The translations under genes and the position numbers were made by a program. A stretch of DNA of 64,000 bases, from positions 80,448,641-80,512,640 of the forward strand of contig NC_092806.1 of the NCBI RefSeq assembly GCF_040954645.1, in the 5' to 3' direction. The notes below the pieces were generated by a model. It made no database searches and was not told where the DNA came from. It was given only the letters and a program-made list of their open reading frames with translations. This DNA is from Diabrotica undecimpunctata (taxonomy: Eukaryota; Arthropoda; Insecta; Coleoptera; Chrysomelidae). Below are positions 9,935-21,259 of the stretch, in pieces (the first letter of the stretch is position 1; each line of letters opens with the position of its first letter).

Positions 9935-10848
9935 CTACATTGGCAGTTATTGGAAGTTGTTCCTCGGGTTCCGCAATGGCTGCAGAAGAGTACAGCGATA
10001 GCTCTGCAGTTTCTTCTATTGTGGCCTCTGCGGCCGCATCTCCAACAACAAGTCTGTCTGTCGAAATTCTGTATTTTGTTATTACGACTATTTGCCTGTG
10101 TCCAGTCACACCTTGTATTGTTTCTGTTATATATTTCTTTTTGGACCATATCATATTCTTCCGCTAGTCTGATGATGTCCTGTGTTGACGATACGTCTTG
10201 CCTCTTTATATACAACTTGTATTTCGGGTTCATATTGGTGTATATCCTGTTTAGTTCTTCTTGGTGATTGAATTCACCATGTCTTCTGATCATTGTTTGA
10301 ATATCAATGATGTAGTCTTTTACACCTTCGTTGTTTCGTTGGAGTCGGTTCCGGATTTGAGCTTCCAGAGATTGCGTGAGAACGGAGGAAACGAAGAAAT
10401 TGCGGAAATCTTGTTCGAAGTCTTTTAATTCGTTCCAATATTTATTATTGTTTCTGTACCATAGTAATGCTTTCCCGTTTAATGTTTCAGGTAGAGCTTG
10501 TAAAACGTGGGTGTCTTGTAGGCCGTAAGCTGACTGGAGTTCTTTCAACCGTTCTATGAATTTTATTGGGTCTCTTGAACCGTCAAAGTGTAACCCCCAT
10601 TTGCGTACTATTTCCATCTTTCTTTGTCTGTCTTCCATCTGGTTTTCTTCTATTTTCTCTGGGTTTTGGCCTTTTTGAGTTGGTGCCTTGATGATCGCAA
10701 CTAATCTCGCTCTTAGCTCGCTGAAATTCCCTTCCGTCGGCTGTTCTCTGTTTGTTAATTCGGCTATAAATTCGTCTTTCTTTAATAGGTACACCCAACT
10801 AACCTTCGACGTTTCCGGAGCGTCTGTCATTTTTGAACTGTGAATCAC
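9874..10848 (-). CDS. Gypsy-1 Gag
   Basis: Structural protein of 324 residues that packages element RNA. An uninterrupted frame from ATG 10848. The middle holds the retrotransposon Gag core (HFDGSRDPIKFIERLKEL, ALLWYRNNNKYW, VKDYIIDIQTMIRRHGEF). Near the C-terminus are a good CCHC knuckle, CWRCGRRGHNRRNC, and a degenerate one, CSHCGTRGTTSNNC, where the His is replaced. A start ten residues in (second Met) is also possible. The -1 protease frame overlaps its last about 60 bases. Confidence 0.88.
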   Translation of the reverse strand: MIHSSKMTDAPETSKVSWVYLLKKDEFIAELTNREQPTEGNFSELRARLVAIIKAPTQKGQNPEKIEENQMEDRQRKMEIVRKWGLHFDGSRDPIKFIERLKELQSAYGLQDTHVLQALPETLNGKALLWYRNNNKYWNELKDFEQDFRNFFVSSVLTQSLEAQIRNRLQRNNEGVKDYIIDIQTMIRRHGEFNHQEELNRIYTNMNPKYKLYIKRQDVSSTQDIIRLAEEYDMVQKEIYNRNNTRCDWTQANSRNNKIQNFDRQTCCWRCGRRGHNRRNCRAIAVLFCSHCGTRGTTSNNCQCRSRPENSNRTGQEGGNPVSI

Positions 10849-10933
10849 CCTTGTCTTTGATTAAAATTTGAAATGTAGTACTGTCTCATAAAATTCGGAA
10901 TTCGGTCGGTATTATTGTTTAAAACGTATTTTT

Positions 10934-10947
10934 CTGCTCGGGCGCCA
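10934..10947 (-). promoter_or_regulatory. Primer binding site of Gypsy-1 (tRNA-Lys-like)
   Basis: Two bases inside the 5' LTR the element strand reads TGGCGCCCGAGCAG. This is complementary to a tRNA 3' end and differs at one base from the tRNA-Lys(UUU) primer site TGGCGCCCGAACAG known from other retroelements. Confidence 0.75.
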
Positions 10948-10949
10948 TT

Positions 10950-11572
10950 TGTGATGTCCTCTCGTGGGAGTCACTATCCGGGTAGCTTTTAGACAGTCAG
11001 AGACAGAGTTCAAAATAAAAATAAAACTTTATTGTCTTCCTTAAATTAAATTGACAAAAATCTTATGTACATATTTACAATTTGGTTTAGTCTTCTCAGT
11101 ACCTGGCCTATTTATTCAAATTAAGCTTGACCTTGTCATATGGAACTAGTCTTATCGGCAAGCGAGTGTGTATCTGAAATTTTACGGTAACGTTGTATCG
11201 ATTTAATAACAGCGGACGATAGGTACAAAGGAAGGAAAGGAACTCAACACGTCCCTTAAGTGATTCGGGTTAATAGGACACTCCTCGACAGTCTCAACAC
11301 GACTGCTTCAGAGTACGGGTAGTGAAGAGCTCAACACGCACTTCGGATAGCGGCGGTATGGGAGACGGAACAACTTGTGAACTCAACACGTCCACAAGCC
11401 GGGTAGGGAAGAAGAGAACCTTCAGTCAACACCTGTCGATTCTGTCTCTATGAGGAAATGTTGCCGTTTATATAGCGGAGCTTTGCCCTTTCTACTGTCG
11501 ATACACTCCTACTTCATGGGTTGGTTCGCGCGCACGCTGGTTTAACGGTGATGGCTTGGACTCATCGTTACA
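10950..11572 (-). repeat. 5' LTR of Gypsy-1
   Basis: Nearly identical to 5269-5892. It is followed on its outer side by the AAAT target copy at 11573-11576. Confidence 0.9.
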
Positions 11573-11576
11573 AAAT

Positions 11577-12381
11577 ATTAATATAAATGTTTAGAAGCTA
11601 AAAAGTCCCTATTTAAACTGGTTTTTAATAAAAAATTTAATATGTTGAAGTTTTTTTAATGTACCCTAAAACTGAATGAACAAAGAATCGATTGCAAATT
11701 ACAAAATACTTGTAGTCACTGTCAACATTTTTGTAAACTATTTAGCGAGGTTCTGTGAAATACTTTCTTGTGGCATGGTTAAGTTAAATATTATTTTTTT
11801 ATGTGGTTAAGCCACAATTATTGGTCGGTATTGACATGAAAATTACATTTTTAATTAACTAGTATTTAACGTTTTATTTCCACTATTTAACCTTGTTTAT
11901 TTTACAAATTATGTAAAAAGGTGTATACACTTTTTGAACAAAAAACGTTTTTTGAGAACGGTTTCCGGAATAAAAATTAAAACGTCAAACATTAATTTAT
12001 CACCATTTAAAAAGGTGATTCTCATCACAATTACAACCAATAATTGAGGCTTAATCCCATAAAAACAGAATATTTATCTCAAACTATTCACTGATAGCTT
12101 CAATTAAACAGGTTGTAAATTGAAATCTTTAAAATATTCCCCTACACAATTCTCTGGGAAAAAATATCTAGATTGAATAAATATAACAACTAAACGAAGA
12201 TAAGAAAACCTGTTGACCGTAACTTGCCAGCAGTTTCAATGTCGCTATTTGAACTTGACCCAAACCGATCGATATTTATGTACCGAAATATTAATATCGG
12301 CAACATATATTGGCTCTAAAATTATACCAAATACAGTGGTTTTACCGCTCGATGTTTAAAATGCATGTTTGATGTAGAAAA

Positions 12382-12385
<4 letters not shown>
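11577..12385. other. AT-rich gene-free stretch
   Basis: No coding region, element end or RNA gene is recognised. It is low-complexity AT sequence up to the first TA microsatellite. Confidence 0.55.

Positions 12386-12458
<73 letters not shown>
12386..12458. repeat. (TA)n microsatellite
   Basis: About 73 bp of TA dinucleotides with one AAA interruption. Open frames of alternating Tyr-Ile here are artefacts. Confidence 0.95.
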
Positions 12459-12463
<5 letters not shown>

Positions 12464-12614
12464 ATCGGAATATTGAAAAACCGACAACGGTGCCAAGCCT
12501 ACAAAGGTGCACTAAACGAACATACACAACTGATAAATAGAAAATGATTTCTCGGTGATGCTAAATTGCTGCAACGTGAAAAGATTTCAAAATAATAGCA
12601 GGGTGTATATGTAT

Positions 12615-12615
<1 letters not shown>

Positions 12616-12683
<68 letters not shown>
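12616..12683. repeat. (TA)n microsatellite
   Basis: About 68 bp of nearly pure TA repeats. The 12690-12914 interval to its right is AT-rich, with poly-A runs and no gene. Confidence 0.95.
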
Positions 12684-12686
<3 letters not shown>

Positions 12687-12914
12687 GTAACGTAAAAGTC
12701 TAGGGATATTTTTATAAATAGACGTATTTTGTTTATCTGTAATCAAATTAAAAAAAAATAATACAAAATTTGTAGTTTAAATTGTTGTTTAATATGTCAA
12801 AAACCATAAATTGCAAAAAAAAAACAAAAAATTGGAGAAAAAAAAAATACATATATTGCACATCACCCATGTTTCACATACCAACATAAAATGTCAAAAA
12901 TACGAAATATAAAC

Positions 12915-13934
12915 TTAAAATAAAGTTTGGGCACCACGTTGGTTCATCACAGCTCTACATCTACTGTTCAGGCTCCGAATCACATTGTTAATGTCTGCTT
13001 GAGGTAGTTGTGTCCATTGTTCTCTCAGAAGCTCTTTTAATTGAATCTCATTGTAGATATTGCCCATATGTGGAGTAATTATTCGTTGGAGCATGTTCCA
13101 TACACGCTCAATGGGATTCAAGTTCGGTGATTGTGCTGGCCACTGCAATACATCAATACCCTCGTTATCCAACCAGTTTATTACAATATGCGCAACATCT
13201 GGTTGAGCGTTATCATGCAAAAAGTAAAAATTTTCTCCAACAGCAGCAGCAAACGGGCGCACAACAGGTTCAAGAATAGTGTCCAAATATTGCTGACTTG
13301 TGAGAAAGCCACGTGGAAAAATGAGGTCAGTTCTTCCGTCAATCATGATTCCGCCCCATGCCATTTATGCACCACCTCTGTATATATACACTTCTTGAAG
13401 ATGTCGTAATCGTTCTCTATTTCCGGGTCGTCTCCAAACTCTTGTCCGACGAAAATCTGGACGAAATCCATATCTAGACTCGTCACTAAACAAAACTGTG
13501 GCCCAGTCATTCTCAGTCCAATTCTGAAACTCTTGACACCAGGTTAATCTTGCAGCGCGATTGCCTATAGATAGAGGTGGACATCTCAGTGGTCGCCGAC
13601 TACGAAGATTGGCTTCATGGAGACGATTCCTCACAGTACTGCTGCTAATTGTAACATTATGTGCAAGCTGTAATTCATTAACCAGCTCGGGTACTGTGAT
13701 TGTTGGCTGCCTTCTGGCATTTAAAATTAAATATCGGTCTTGAGCGACGGTTGTAGAGCGACCACGTCCTGGATGTTGCTCAGCTGACTCCCAGTGTCTC
13801 TAACAACGCCACAAACGACTTACTACACTTTGGGAGACACGCAACTGGTCAGCAACTTGAGTTTGTTTCATACCAACTTGAAGGAGGCTCACGGCTCTAT
13901 TCATCTCGTCCAACGTTAAATGTTGTCGTTGCAT
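12915..13934 (-). pseudogene. Tc1-family transposase with two nonsense codons
   Basis: Cut-and-paste transposase of about 339 codons, all in one frame from ATG 13934. The N-terminal paired-type helix-turn-helix region (MKQTQVADQLRVSQSVVSR) is followed by the DDE catalytic core. The core has FSDESRYGF (first Asp), FLHDNAQPDVA (second Asp) and NLNPIERVW (Glu). The spacing is 34 residues between the last two, the DD34E signature of Tc1. A TAG interrupts the helix-turn-helix region at about 13800, and a TAA lies just before MAWGGIMIDG at about 13365. No frameshift is seen. I could not identify convincing terminal inverted repeats in the flanks. Confidence 0.85.
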
Positions 13935-14219
13935 GGTAAAAAGAAAATATCTTTAACTCACCTATTAAGCAAGAATGGTATAATGTGACTAAAAAAAATA
14001 AACAAAACATAAAAATGTCGATTTTTTTGTCCCTTATAAAAAACATTCTAAAACACGTACTGCTATCAGTTTTACAATTTTTTTTGATAAGAAGTGAGTG
14101 TCTGTATCAATAATTATAGAACAAGCAAAATTATAAGGTCATGAAATTTCTGTCATTGGTATTGTCAAATTATTAAAATATCCTTAAACTTTTGCGTTGT
14201 GTATATATATTTAAAATAT

Positions 14220-14810
14220 ATTCAATGGTTGAATAGCAGAGGTTTTATCGGTCAATAATTGGCAAATGAAAGACGTCAACTACTTTATTGATTTATTCGA
14301 ATACGTTTCGCTTTTATTTTTAAAAGCATCATCAGTTCACTACAAATAAAAAAGATTTTAGAATATAAGTAAACAACCAACGGGGTTCATACTTACAAAA
14401 ACAATTTGTAGGGTTTTTTTTTATAGATTTTATAAAAACTCTACGATAACTTAACATTAAAGATTAACAACTAAACGAGAGAAACGAAATAAAAAAATAC
14501 AAGAAAAACTGTAAGAACACTATTGTTCATTTAATTTTAACCGATGGCTTCATTAGAATGTTGGTTTTAGCTTTTCGAGGGTTAAACCACTAACCTTTTC
14601 GATTGTTTTCTATCAGTTCTAGGATGTCATAATTTTCACATGTGGCTTATTGTCGTACATGTATTTCTTTGAAATGCAGGGAGGAGGTACGATCCTTGCG
14701 GGAATTAGCGAGCGAATGGGGACAGACCTTTTTTAAAAATGGATTAATTTTTTCTTTTTCTTTAAAAAACAAACAAACAAAAAAAAATGGAAAGAAAAAT
14801 GGGAATGAAG
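14220..14810 (-). mobile_element. Penelope-like element 3' region
   Basis: Non-coding sequence downstream of the endonuclease fragment. It contains CGAATACGTTTCGCTTTTA and TTTTAAAAGCATCATCAG near 14300-14335, forming a small palindrome GCTTTTATTTTTAAAAGC. From memory, strings of this kind are common in the terminal repeats of insect Penelope-like elements. The exact end is not defined. Confidence 0.5.
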
Positions 14811-15054
14811 TTACTGTCTTGTAAGGGGTTTTTTATTTGTTTTGTATGATGAGAGAGAGTGATATATCTGGCTCAAGTTGTCGATGTCGGTTCTCTTATT
14901 TAGGGACGATGGATGTTTTAAAATTTCACACATTTCAAGGATGGATCGCTTATGATAATTTTTTTGTTTGCACAGTATTTTGGTATTCGTAAAGTCGATA
15001 CTGTGTTTGGTTGAAATGGCATGCTGTGCAAGGGCGGCCCAAGATGGTTTAGAA

Positions 15055-15059
<5 letters not shown>
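14811..15059 (-). pseudogene. Penelope-like GIY-YIG endonuclease, C-terminal fragment
   Basis: An 82-residue frame matching the C-terminal half of the GIY-YIG endonuclease carried by Penelope-like elements. It reads ALAQHAISTKHSIDFTNTKI followed by YHKRSILEMCEILKH and SLNKRTDIDNLSQIYHSL. The His/Asn/Glu-bearing core is retained, but the GIY-YIG motif itself and the whole RT are missing because the fragment begins exactly at a TA array (15060). Family recognised from memory of the motif order. Confidence 0.68.

Positions 15060-15127
<68 letters not shown>
15060..15127. repeat. (TA)n microsatellite
   Basis: TA repeats with an interruption TATACTATAT near 15085. They abut the truncated Penelope-like endonuclease. 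The interval 15128-15350 to the right shows no gene. Confidence 0.95.
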
Positions 15128-15131
<4 letters not shown>

Positions 15132-15350
15132 CCGCTATCATTTTTAACTCTTTTAACGTTGCAGTAATTTAGCATCATTTCCTAATTATAAGTCGTGTAT
15201 ATTCGTTTGGTGTATATTTTTAGTCTTGACACCGTTGTCGTTTTTTTAATACTTTGATTTTTTTATATATTTATTTTTTTACACTTAAGTCATTTTAACC
15301 TCTATACGTAAAATCGTTGTTTTTTGTATCAATACAGTATCGATAGATGT

Positions 15351-15360
15351 TGCCTATATA

Positions 15361-15411
<51 letters not shown>
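15351..15411. repeat. (TA)n microsatellite
   Basis: About 60 bp of TA repeats with one GTATA interruption. It abuts the repeat at 15411. Confidence 0.95.
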
Positions 15412-15414
<3 letters not shown>

Positions 15415-15700
15415 TCTAGTACAAAACCAGGCCAATCGGTCCTACGTATCATCCCGGCCACCACTTTCTAATATAGATAGACAAAAAATTGCGGTGTATA
15501 AATATTCAAATGAGGTATGTTGCACATGGAAATCACAATATACAATTAATTTTTTCATCCATAAAAGTTTTTGTATATCGACCTAAAAATAGAAACCATC
15601 CCAGTCCAATTGACTTTCCTTACAAAGTCAGACCAGGGTATACAAAATTTTGTATCCAATAGTATAAACCCAGGCCACGGCTGTGTTGCCAAACTTATTT
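15411..15700 (-). repeat. Dispersed repeat A, end abutting (TA)n
   Basis: Read on the reverse strand, the end next to the TA array gives TTGGCCTGGTTTTGTACTAG then AGATGTATATA. The end of 22150-22538 reads TTGGCCTGACTTTGTGCTAA then AGATGTATC before its TA array, so these are two copies of one family. Internal GGCCTGG-type strings recur in both. No coding capacity and no known family. Confidence 0.5.
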
Positions 15701-15789
15701 TATCGACTTCGTATAACAAAAAACCTGTGTATTGATTACTGTGTTAATATAAAAAAGAATATGATGAGTGTAAATGTTCATAAGAGAAT

Positions 15790-16900
15790 TTATAGAGTTT
15801 TGGTATGCCCTCCTTCTCTATCTTTTCTCCTTCGTAAGGATGTAGTGGCGTAATGTAATTTGTTTGTCTATTTCTGTCCAATTATCTCTCTTCTCTGCGT
15901 GTTGTTCTGCTTCGGAGGGTGAGTAATCAGTCACGTCCTTTATTTGGTCCGACCATCGTACTGGAGATCTTCCTCTGGATATTTTGCCTTATTCAACTAT
16001 CATTCGTTCCATGCCTTCTCTTTTTCTAGTTACATATAAATCCAAAATATCTCAGTATATTTTGGTTGATAGTGGTAGTCTAGTTTTTATATTAAGTTCT
16101 GCTAGTATTTAATTATTTGTGCGATGCGCGGTACATAGTATGCGCAACATTCTACGGTAGACCCACATTGCAAACGTCATTATTTGCTTTGAATCTGCTT
16201 TTTTGATGGTCCAAGTATCTGAAGCGTAGGTGGCGATAGGAAATATTAATGCTCGAGAAAGGCGTAATTTTGTGTTTTTTATAATGTCAGTGTTCTTCCG
16301 TATCTTTGTGAGTTTGGTTCTTGCCGATCTGGCCATTGTGATGCGTCTACGGATCTCGTCTTCGCATCCTCCACTTGAATTATAATAAATATAATATAAT
16401 AAACCATATTATTGACTCTTACATCAGCGGTGTTATTTAGATTAAGTTTGTGTAATAAATATATTAAGTTTCTTTACGTACATGCATTTCTCTAAGTACA
16501 TGCCACATTTTATCTCATTTTACGTTATCGAAGGCCTTGGAGTAGTCAATAAAGCACAAATATGTTTCTATGTTAAACTCTCGAGATTTTCCGATAATTT
16601 AACGAATATTAAGAGTGTGTTCTCTTGTTCCTCTACCTTGGACGAATCCGCATTGTTCTTGGGGAATATGTGGTAAAAGAATTGATTTTAGTCATTTATT
16701 GATGACGGTTAGAAGTACTTTGTTCGCATGAGACATCAATGCTACTGTACGGTAATTACTGTAGTCTGTCGGAGAACCTTTTTATATATGGGAATAAACG
16801 TGAGTTTACTTCCGTCCTAATTCTCCCATTTCTGTGAGTGTTTCAGCTTTTATTCCATCTTCCCCTTCTGCTTTTTTTAAATTTTAGCTTATTTATTGCC
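15790..16900 (-). pseudogene. LINE reverse transcriptase fragments
   Basis: Reverse-strand remnants of a non-LTR RT in broken frames. Near 16550 the core reads CFIDYSKAFDNV. At 16336-16109 the thumb region reads LRLSRALIFPIATYASDTWTI followed by FAMWVYRRMLRI. Near 15980-15840 the C-terminal tail reads VRWSDQIKDVTDYSPSEAEQ and DNWTEIDKQ. The order is correct for one decayed copy. The catalytic box was not seen. Confidence 0.68.
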
Positions 16901-17199
16901 GCCTCAATTTCTGATTTTAATATATTTTAGGTTTTTTTTAACTTCAATTTCCTAAATTTTCAAAAATTGCTTTCAGTTTCCTATTCTAATACTAAAATAT
17001 TATTTAAAGTGGGTACATTTAAAAGGTCAGTAGGAATTAAAACCAAAATTATGTATTTATTTCAAAAGTCAGAAACATAACTAAATTAAAATTATAATTC
17101 TCAAATAAATGTTAACTTTTAGAATATTTAAAGATATTTAAGTCATATTGTATAATGCATACTGTCCACATAAAATATATAATATTTATGTGGGTTGAT
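16901..17199. other. AT-rich gene-free stretch
   Basis: No gene or element end recognised between the LINE remnant and the recombinase-like gene. Confidence 0.5.
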
Positions 17200-18960
17200 T
17201 TAAATTACCCTTATACATGTTGAAAACAACGGCCTTAATGGTGGTCCATTCCATTTTTCGAAATTCTTCGGATTGCTGCTCTTGAAATGCTTCAACTTCA
17301 AATTTTTTAGGGGGTCTTTTTCCTTAATATTATTTTTAAAATGTTGTGCAATCAGTCTTTTTTGTTCAATGCTCCATTTATGTCTGACAATTGGGATTTT
17401 TCTACAATTCATTTTACTACTTGTACTGGGTACCTGTATTGTCGTGCTAGTAATATCATCACTGTCATCGTTTCTAATGTAAGTGTGTTTTTAATGTATG
17501 CCCCATAAACTGAGACAGCTGTTCCAGTTCTTTCTCATCAAAATGTAGTAGTTGGGTTATAGTTACTAGGTATTTTCTTAATTTAGTTGCACTAATTGAT
17601 TTCGGGTTATCTGTGCCACATTTTTCAGCATATTTGTATAAAATTTTGGTGCCATCTAAAAATCCTTGCCCAGCCGAATAAAAAATATATTTATTCTGGT
17701 TTGCAAATTGGTCTCGTAGGGAAGTAAAGTAGTCGAAATGCTTTTTCATCTCTGGGGATAACAATATTGGTACACCCCTACCTCGCTTTCCTCGTATAAC
17801 AATGCGATAATAAGAATTCAACAAAATTCAACAAAAAGTGTTGAAAGATTATCCTAAGATTAATTGCAAGGTACTTGTCAACATTCATTTGAGCTACCTC
17901 TGCATGTCGGCGCCTGTTCAATAGTATAATTTGCGCATATACTATTTCTTTAAGTAAATTATATGATCAATTAAGATGATTATATTTGTATTGTCATTCT
18001 GTAAATCAAGAAAAGCCCGATCAGTCCATTCTTTCAAAAATTGGTTAATATTTTTTATATCGTTCGTTAATGGTATTAAACCATTTTTATTCCACTTGTT
18101 CTCATTCAGATTTAATCCTGCTTGAGCGGAAATTTCGTCAGACCATTGCGATTCAATTATTTTTTTTAGTATTTTTAAATCTTTTCTCTGATCGTTGGTA
18201 TTTTCTATTTGAATATGATGGATGTAGGCTAAATCACAAATTTTCTTAAGCATGGTACCAAAAGTCATTGCAACTGTGGGAGATTCATGTTTGTCAAGAT
18301 CAGCATTGTATCGAGCAATATGGTTGACAAGCGACGCATGTTTTGACAGACTAAGTCTAAATTTCCCTAAGTTTTTCTGCCTTTCATATTAGAATATGCA
18401 TATTGACAAATTAAAAAGTCACGCTGTGCGGTTAAGTTCGTTTTGTCTGCACGCATTCGAGGAAATAGTTCTTTAACTAATAACTTGTCATGCTTAAACA
18501 ACGTACTCACCAGTAGTGCACTTTGGCCATCACTTTGTGATGTTTGTCTCTTTTATTTAGTACTTATTTCCCTATTTTCTGGACATTTCTTTGTGTGTTT
18601 AAAGAGAGATTTTCGTTTATAAAAACCGAAGCAATAGGTGCAGGGCAGGAAGCTGTCTCTTAGAGACGTGTCACTTTGTACCAATCGTTTTACGCGTCTT
18701 ACAACATTAGTTATTCTATTTCTTAAGAAGTCTCCTTTTTTACGTAAAGACGTAATTAGCTCTCTTTTTTTGACTTCTTTTTTTGACTTAAGCGAAGCCC
18801 CCATAATTTTTTTAACATTAATTTCATTAAAATGCCAGTGAAAATATGTCTAGAAAAATGGTCCACGTCTTTTTCGCAATAGAAACAAAATGTGAATTTG
18901 TCATAATAACTTGCATCCGTAACTTTTTCGACTCCATCAGCCTCTTCATTTTCCTAAAAA
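17200..18960 (-). pseudogene. Zinc-finger/tyrosine-recombinase-like gene, decayed
   Basis: Reverse-strand coding remnants in the order of one protein family. First come Cys/His motifs, FCFYCEKDVDHFSRHI (about 18890) and CTYCFGFYKRKSLFKHTKKC (about 18600). An alpha-helical segment follows (18540-17942). Next are stretches resembling a tyrosine recombinase fold: LLNRRRHAEVAQMNVDKYL (box I-like, about 17900), GKRGRGVPILLSPEM, then SATKLRKYLVT with a downstream QFMGHT (box II-like, about 17580-17500). Last is a SANT/Myb-like tail, HKWSIEQKRLIAQHF (about 17380). An in-frame TAA at about 18555, a frame change near 18370 and another near 17475 make it a pseudogene. The nucleophilic Tyr expected soon after MGH is not visible. 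It may be a mobile element or a host-gene copy. The recombinase call comes from motif order by eye. Confidence 0.5.
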
Positions 18961-19480
18961 AAAGTGATGTTGACACTGTCTTTTTATTTTAAAATTACAA
19001 ATTAAACAAATTTAGTTTAAAACTTACTTTGTCATAGATAGTATTATTTCCTGCATTTACTTTCGTAATAACTCCTTGTAATAAACAAAAAATCACGATT
19101 ATTGAATACCAAAAAATATGGTTAGGTTGAAATGTTTCCTTGATTCTGAAAAGAGAGATGCCTCACCTTTTTGTTTGAAACTAATGAATTGGAAATTATA
19201 TTAGATTGACATGGAACAGTCTCAATGGGATCTTGATGCAAATGTTCATTTTTGCCTGATTCTTCGTTATAAAACATAAAAACTTAGGCAAATCTGCTAA
19301 ATAATTTTAAAATAATTTCAAATTACCATATTTTTTAATGTAAATATATTTGGTTGAATTTGTATAATCACAGATGACGCTGAATAATTTGTTTTAGAAA
19401 ATTCTGTATCCAACTGGGTGTCCTAAAAGGAAAATATTTAAAGCAGACTGTAAAAAATTTATTGATAAATTAAGAATACC
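18961..19480. other. AT-rich stretch, possible upstream exons of the recombinase-like gene
   Basis: On the reverse strand, a TTTTTTTTAG acceptor-like site lies just before 18960. A short segment at about 19075-19029 ends in a GTAAGT donor-like site, and another open segment near 19290-19165 ends in GTGAGG. The reading phases of the two upstream segments do not join cleanly, so no gene model is proposed. Confidence 0.3.
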
Positions 19481-19489
19481 TCTGAACAT

Positions 19490-20990
19490 ATTGAAGGGCT
19501 ACATATTGTATTATCTAAATCCTTTCCAAAAACAAGCAAGACAGTACAAATCCCGGTACTAACAGAGCTATTTAATAGATGTCTCCATAATAGAAAGATC
19601 CCTAAAGACTGGAACGAGAGTCTAGTAATACTCTTACACAAAAAAGGGGACAAATGTGATCTACAGAATTATAGACCTATATCGTTGCTCAGTAAAGTGT
19701 ACAAACTATTTATGAAAATTATTAACAACCGGTTAACCTACAAAATGGACAATTACCAATCGGTTGAATAGGCTGGCTTCCGCAAAGGATATAGTACATC
19801 AGACCATCTGCTGACAACGAGAACATTGATAGAGAAGGCAAATGAATACCAACTACCCGTATTTCTTGCCTTCGTCGACTATGAAAAGGCGTTTGATAGT
19901 ATCGAGATGTGGGCCATAGAACAAGCTATTAATAATTGTAGAATAGATTCAAGATATAGGCAACTAATACATAATATATATGGAAATGCAACTATGATAG
20001 TACAACTAGACGAAAATACAAATCCGATCCCATTAAGAGAGGAGTGAGACAAGGAGACGTAATATCGCCAAAGCTTTTCAACCTAGCCCTAGAAGACGTC
20101 TTCAAAACTACAAATTGGTCAACCTATGGCATTAACGTTAATGGCAACAAGTTAAACCACCTCAGATTCGCTGACGACATAGTGATTATAGCGAGAACAT
20201 TCGAGGAACTGCAAATTATGATGGGGGAACTAGCAGCCAGCTCCCAATACGTCGGCCTAAAAATGAATATGAAAAAACAAAAATAATGTCAAACACAGAT
20301 GACCCCAGACGTATAACTATAAATGGCAGTGAGATAGAACAAATCCAGGAATATATCTACCTAGGCCAAATCCTGAGGCTTGACAAAGAACCAAAGTACG
20401 GAAATTACTAGAAGAGCAAGACTAGCATGGGCAGGATTTGGAAAACTTAGTTGGATACTTAAGAACCGCAAAATACCCCAATACTTGAGGAGCAAAGTGT
20501 TCAACCAATGTATCCTTCCTATCATGACATATGGATGTCAAACCTGGACCCTAACCAAGGCAAACATGAATAAACTAGCCACAACAAAAAGAACAATGGA
20601 AAGAGCAATGTTAGGTATACGACTGTCAGATAAAAGAGGAACGACTGGGTAAGATCTAAAACAAAAGTCGAGGACATAGCAACAAAAATTGCCAAACTTA
20701 AATGGAGCTTCGCGGGCCACACTGCTAGACAAAAAGACCGACGTTGGAATACTACAATACAACATTGGAGACCTTACGAAAGTAAACGACCAAGAGGAAG
20801 ACCACAGATGAGATGGATTGATGATATTAAAAGAATAGCCGGAACAAATTGGAAATATGTTGCTCAGGATAGAGACCGGTGGAAGTAGTTGGGAGAGGCC
20901 TATGTCCAAACATGGACGACAGAAGGCTAAGAAGAAAGAAAAGAAGAAAGAAATCCTTTCCAAAGTTATCATCATCATCATGTTTCCTTT
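19490..20990 (+). pseudogene. RTE-like LINE reverse transcriptase
   Basis: Non-LTR RT read left to right with most domains in order: LTELFNRCLHNRKIPKDW, LHKKGDKCDLQNYRPISLL, AGFRKGYSTSDHLL, FVDYEKAFDSIE, VRQGDVISPKLFNLALEDVF, and the catalytic box LRFADDIVIIA near 20165. The thumb reads PIMTYGCQTWTLTKANMN. The 3' tail ends in a short ATC repeat (about 20965), as RTE-type elements often end in a microsatellite. A TAG (19768) and several frameshifts inactivate it. The 5' part with the endonuclease is absent. Confidence 0.82.
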
Positions 20991-21259
20991 TTCGCCCAAA
21001 AATGGCCTAGATTAAACAGATAAAAATTAATAGAAATATATTTTCGGTTCGTTATTGAACTCTTTATAATAAAATAAATTATATAATATAGTATAATTAT
21101 ACAAATAAAGAAATAGTTTGCAAGATTAATATGTACAGGGTTTTCAACTATAATGGATCCCTCTTAATTTTTTATTTGACATAGTGCAAAAAATAAAAAA
21201 TAGCCAAATAGCCAAATAAATCGTTTCTTTTTCATATACATATAATAGTAGTATAGTAG

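Larger units (their letters stand above)
5269..11572 (-). mobile_element. Complete Ty3/Gypsy LTR retrotransposon (Gypsy-1)
   Basis: A 6.3-kb element read right to left. LTRs of about 624 bp bound it (10950-11572 is the 5' LTR, 5269-5892 the 3' LTR), both with TGT...ACA ends on the element strand. The 4-bp target duplication AAAT lies at 5265-5268 and 11573-11576. Gene order is gag, protease, RT, RNase H, integrase, then a small extra frame. Integrase after RNase H defines the Ty3/Gypsy arrangement. By eye the LTRs differ at only about three positions, so the insertion is young. Even so, the coding frame changes by -1 three times and one UAG interrupts RT-RNase H. Confidence 0.92.

Noticed and set aside
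9795..10154. 119-codon frame in the third frame of the gag/protease overlap
   Set aside because: It lies in the frame used by neither gag nor protease and shows no motif. It is a shadow of the coding strand composition.
12342..12746. Open frames of alternating Tyr-Ile across TA arrays (also at 15351, 22280, 30184, 36718, 37065)
   Set aside because: They are translations of TA microsatellites, with no start context or conserved flanks.
13935..14130. Terminal inverted repeats of the Tc1 element
   Set aside because: Poly-A and poly-T runs on both sides give weak complementarity, but no convincing matching ends could be found by eye.
18961..19300. Multi-exon gene model for the recombinase-like gene
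   Set aside because: Donor- and acceptor-like sites exist, but the reading phases of the candidate upstream exons do not join without a stop.
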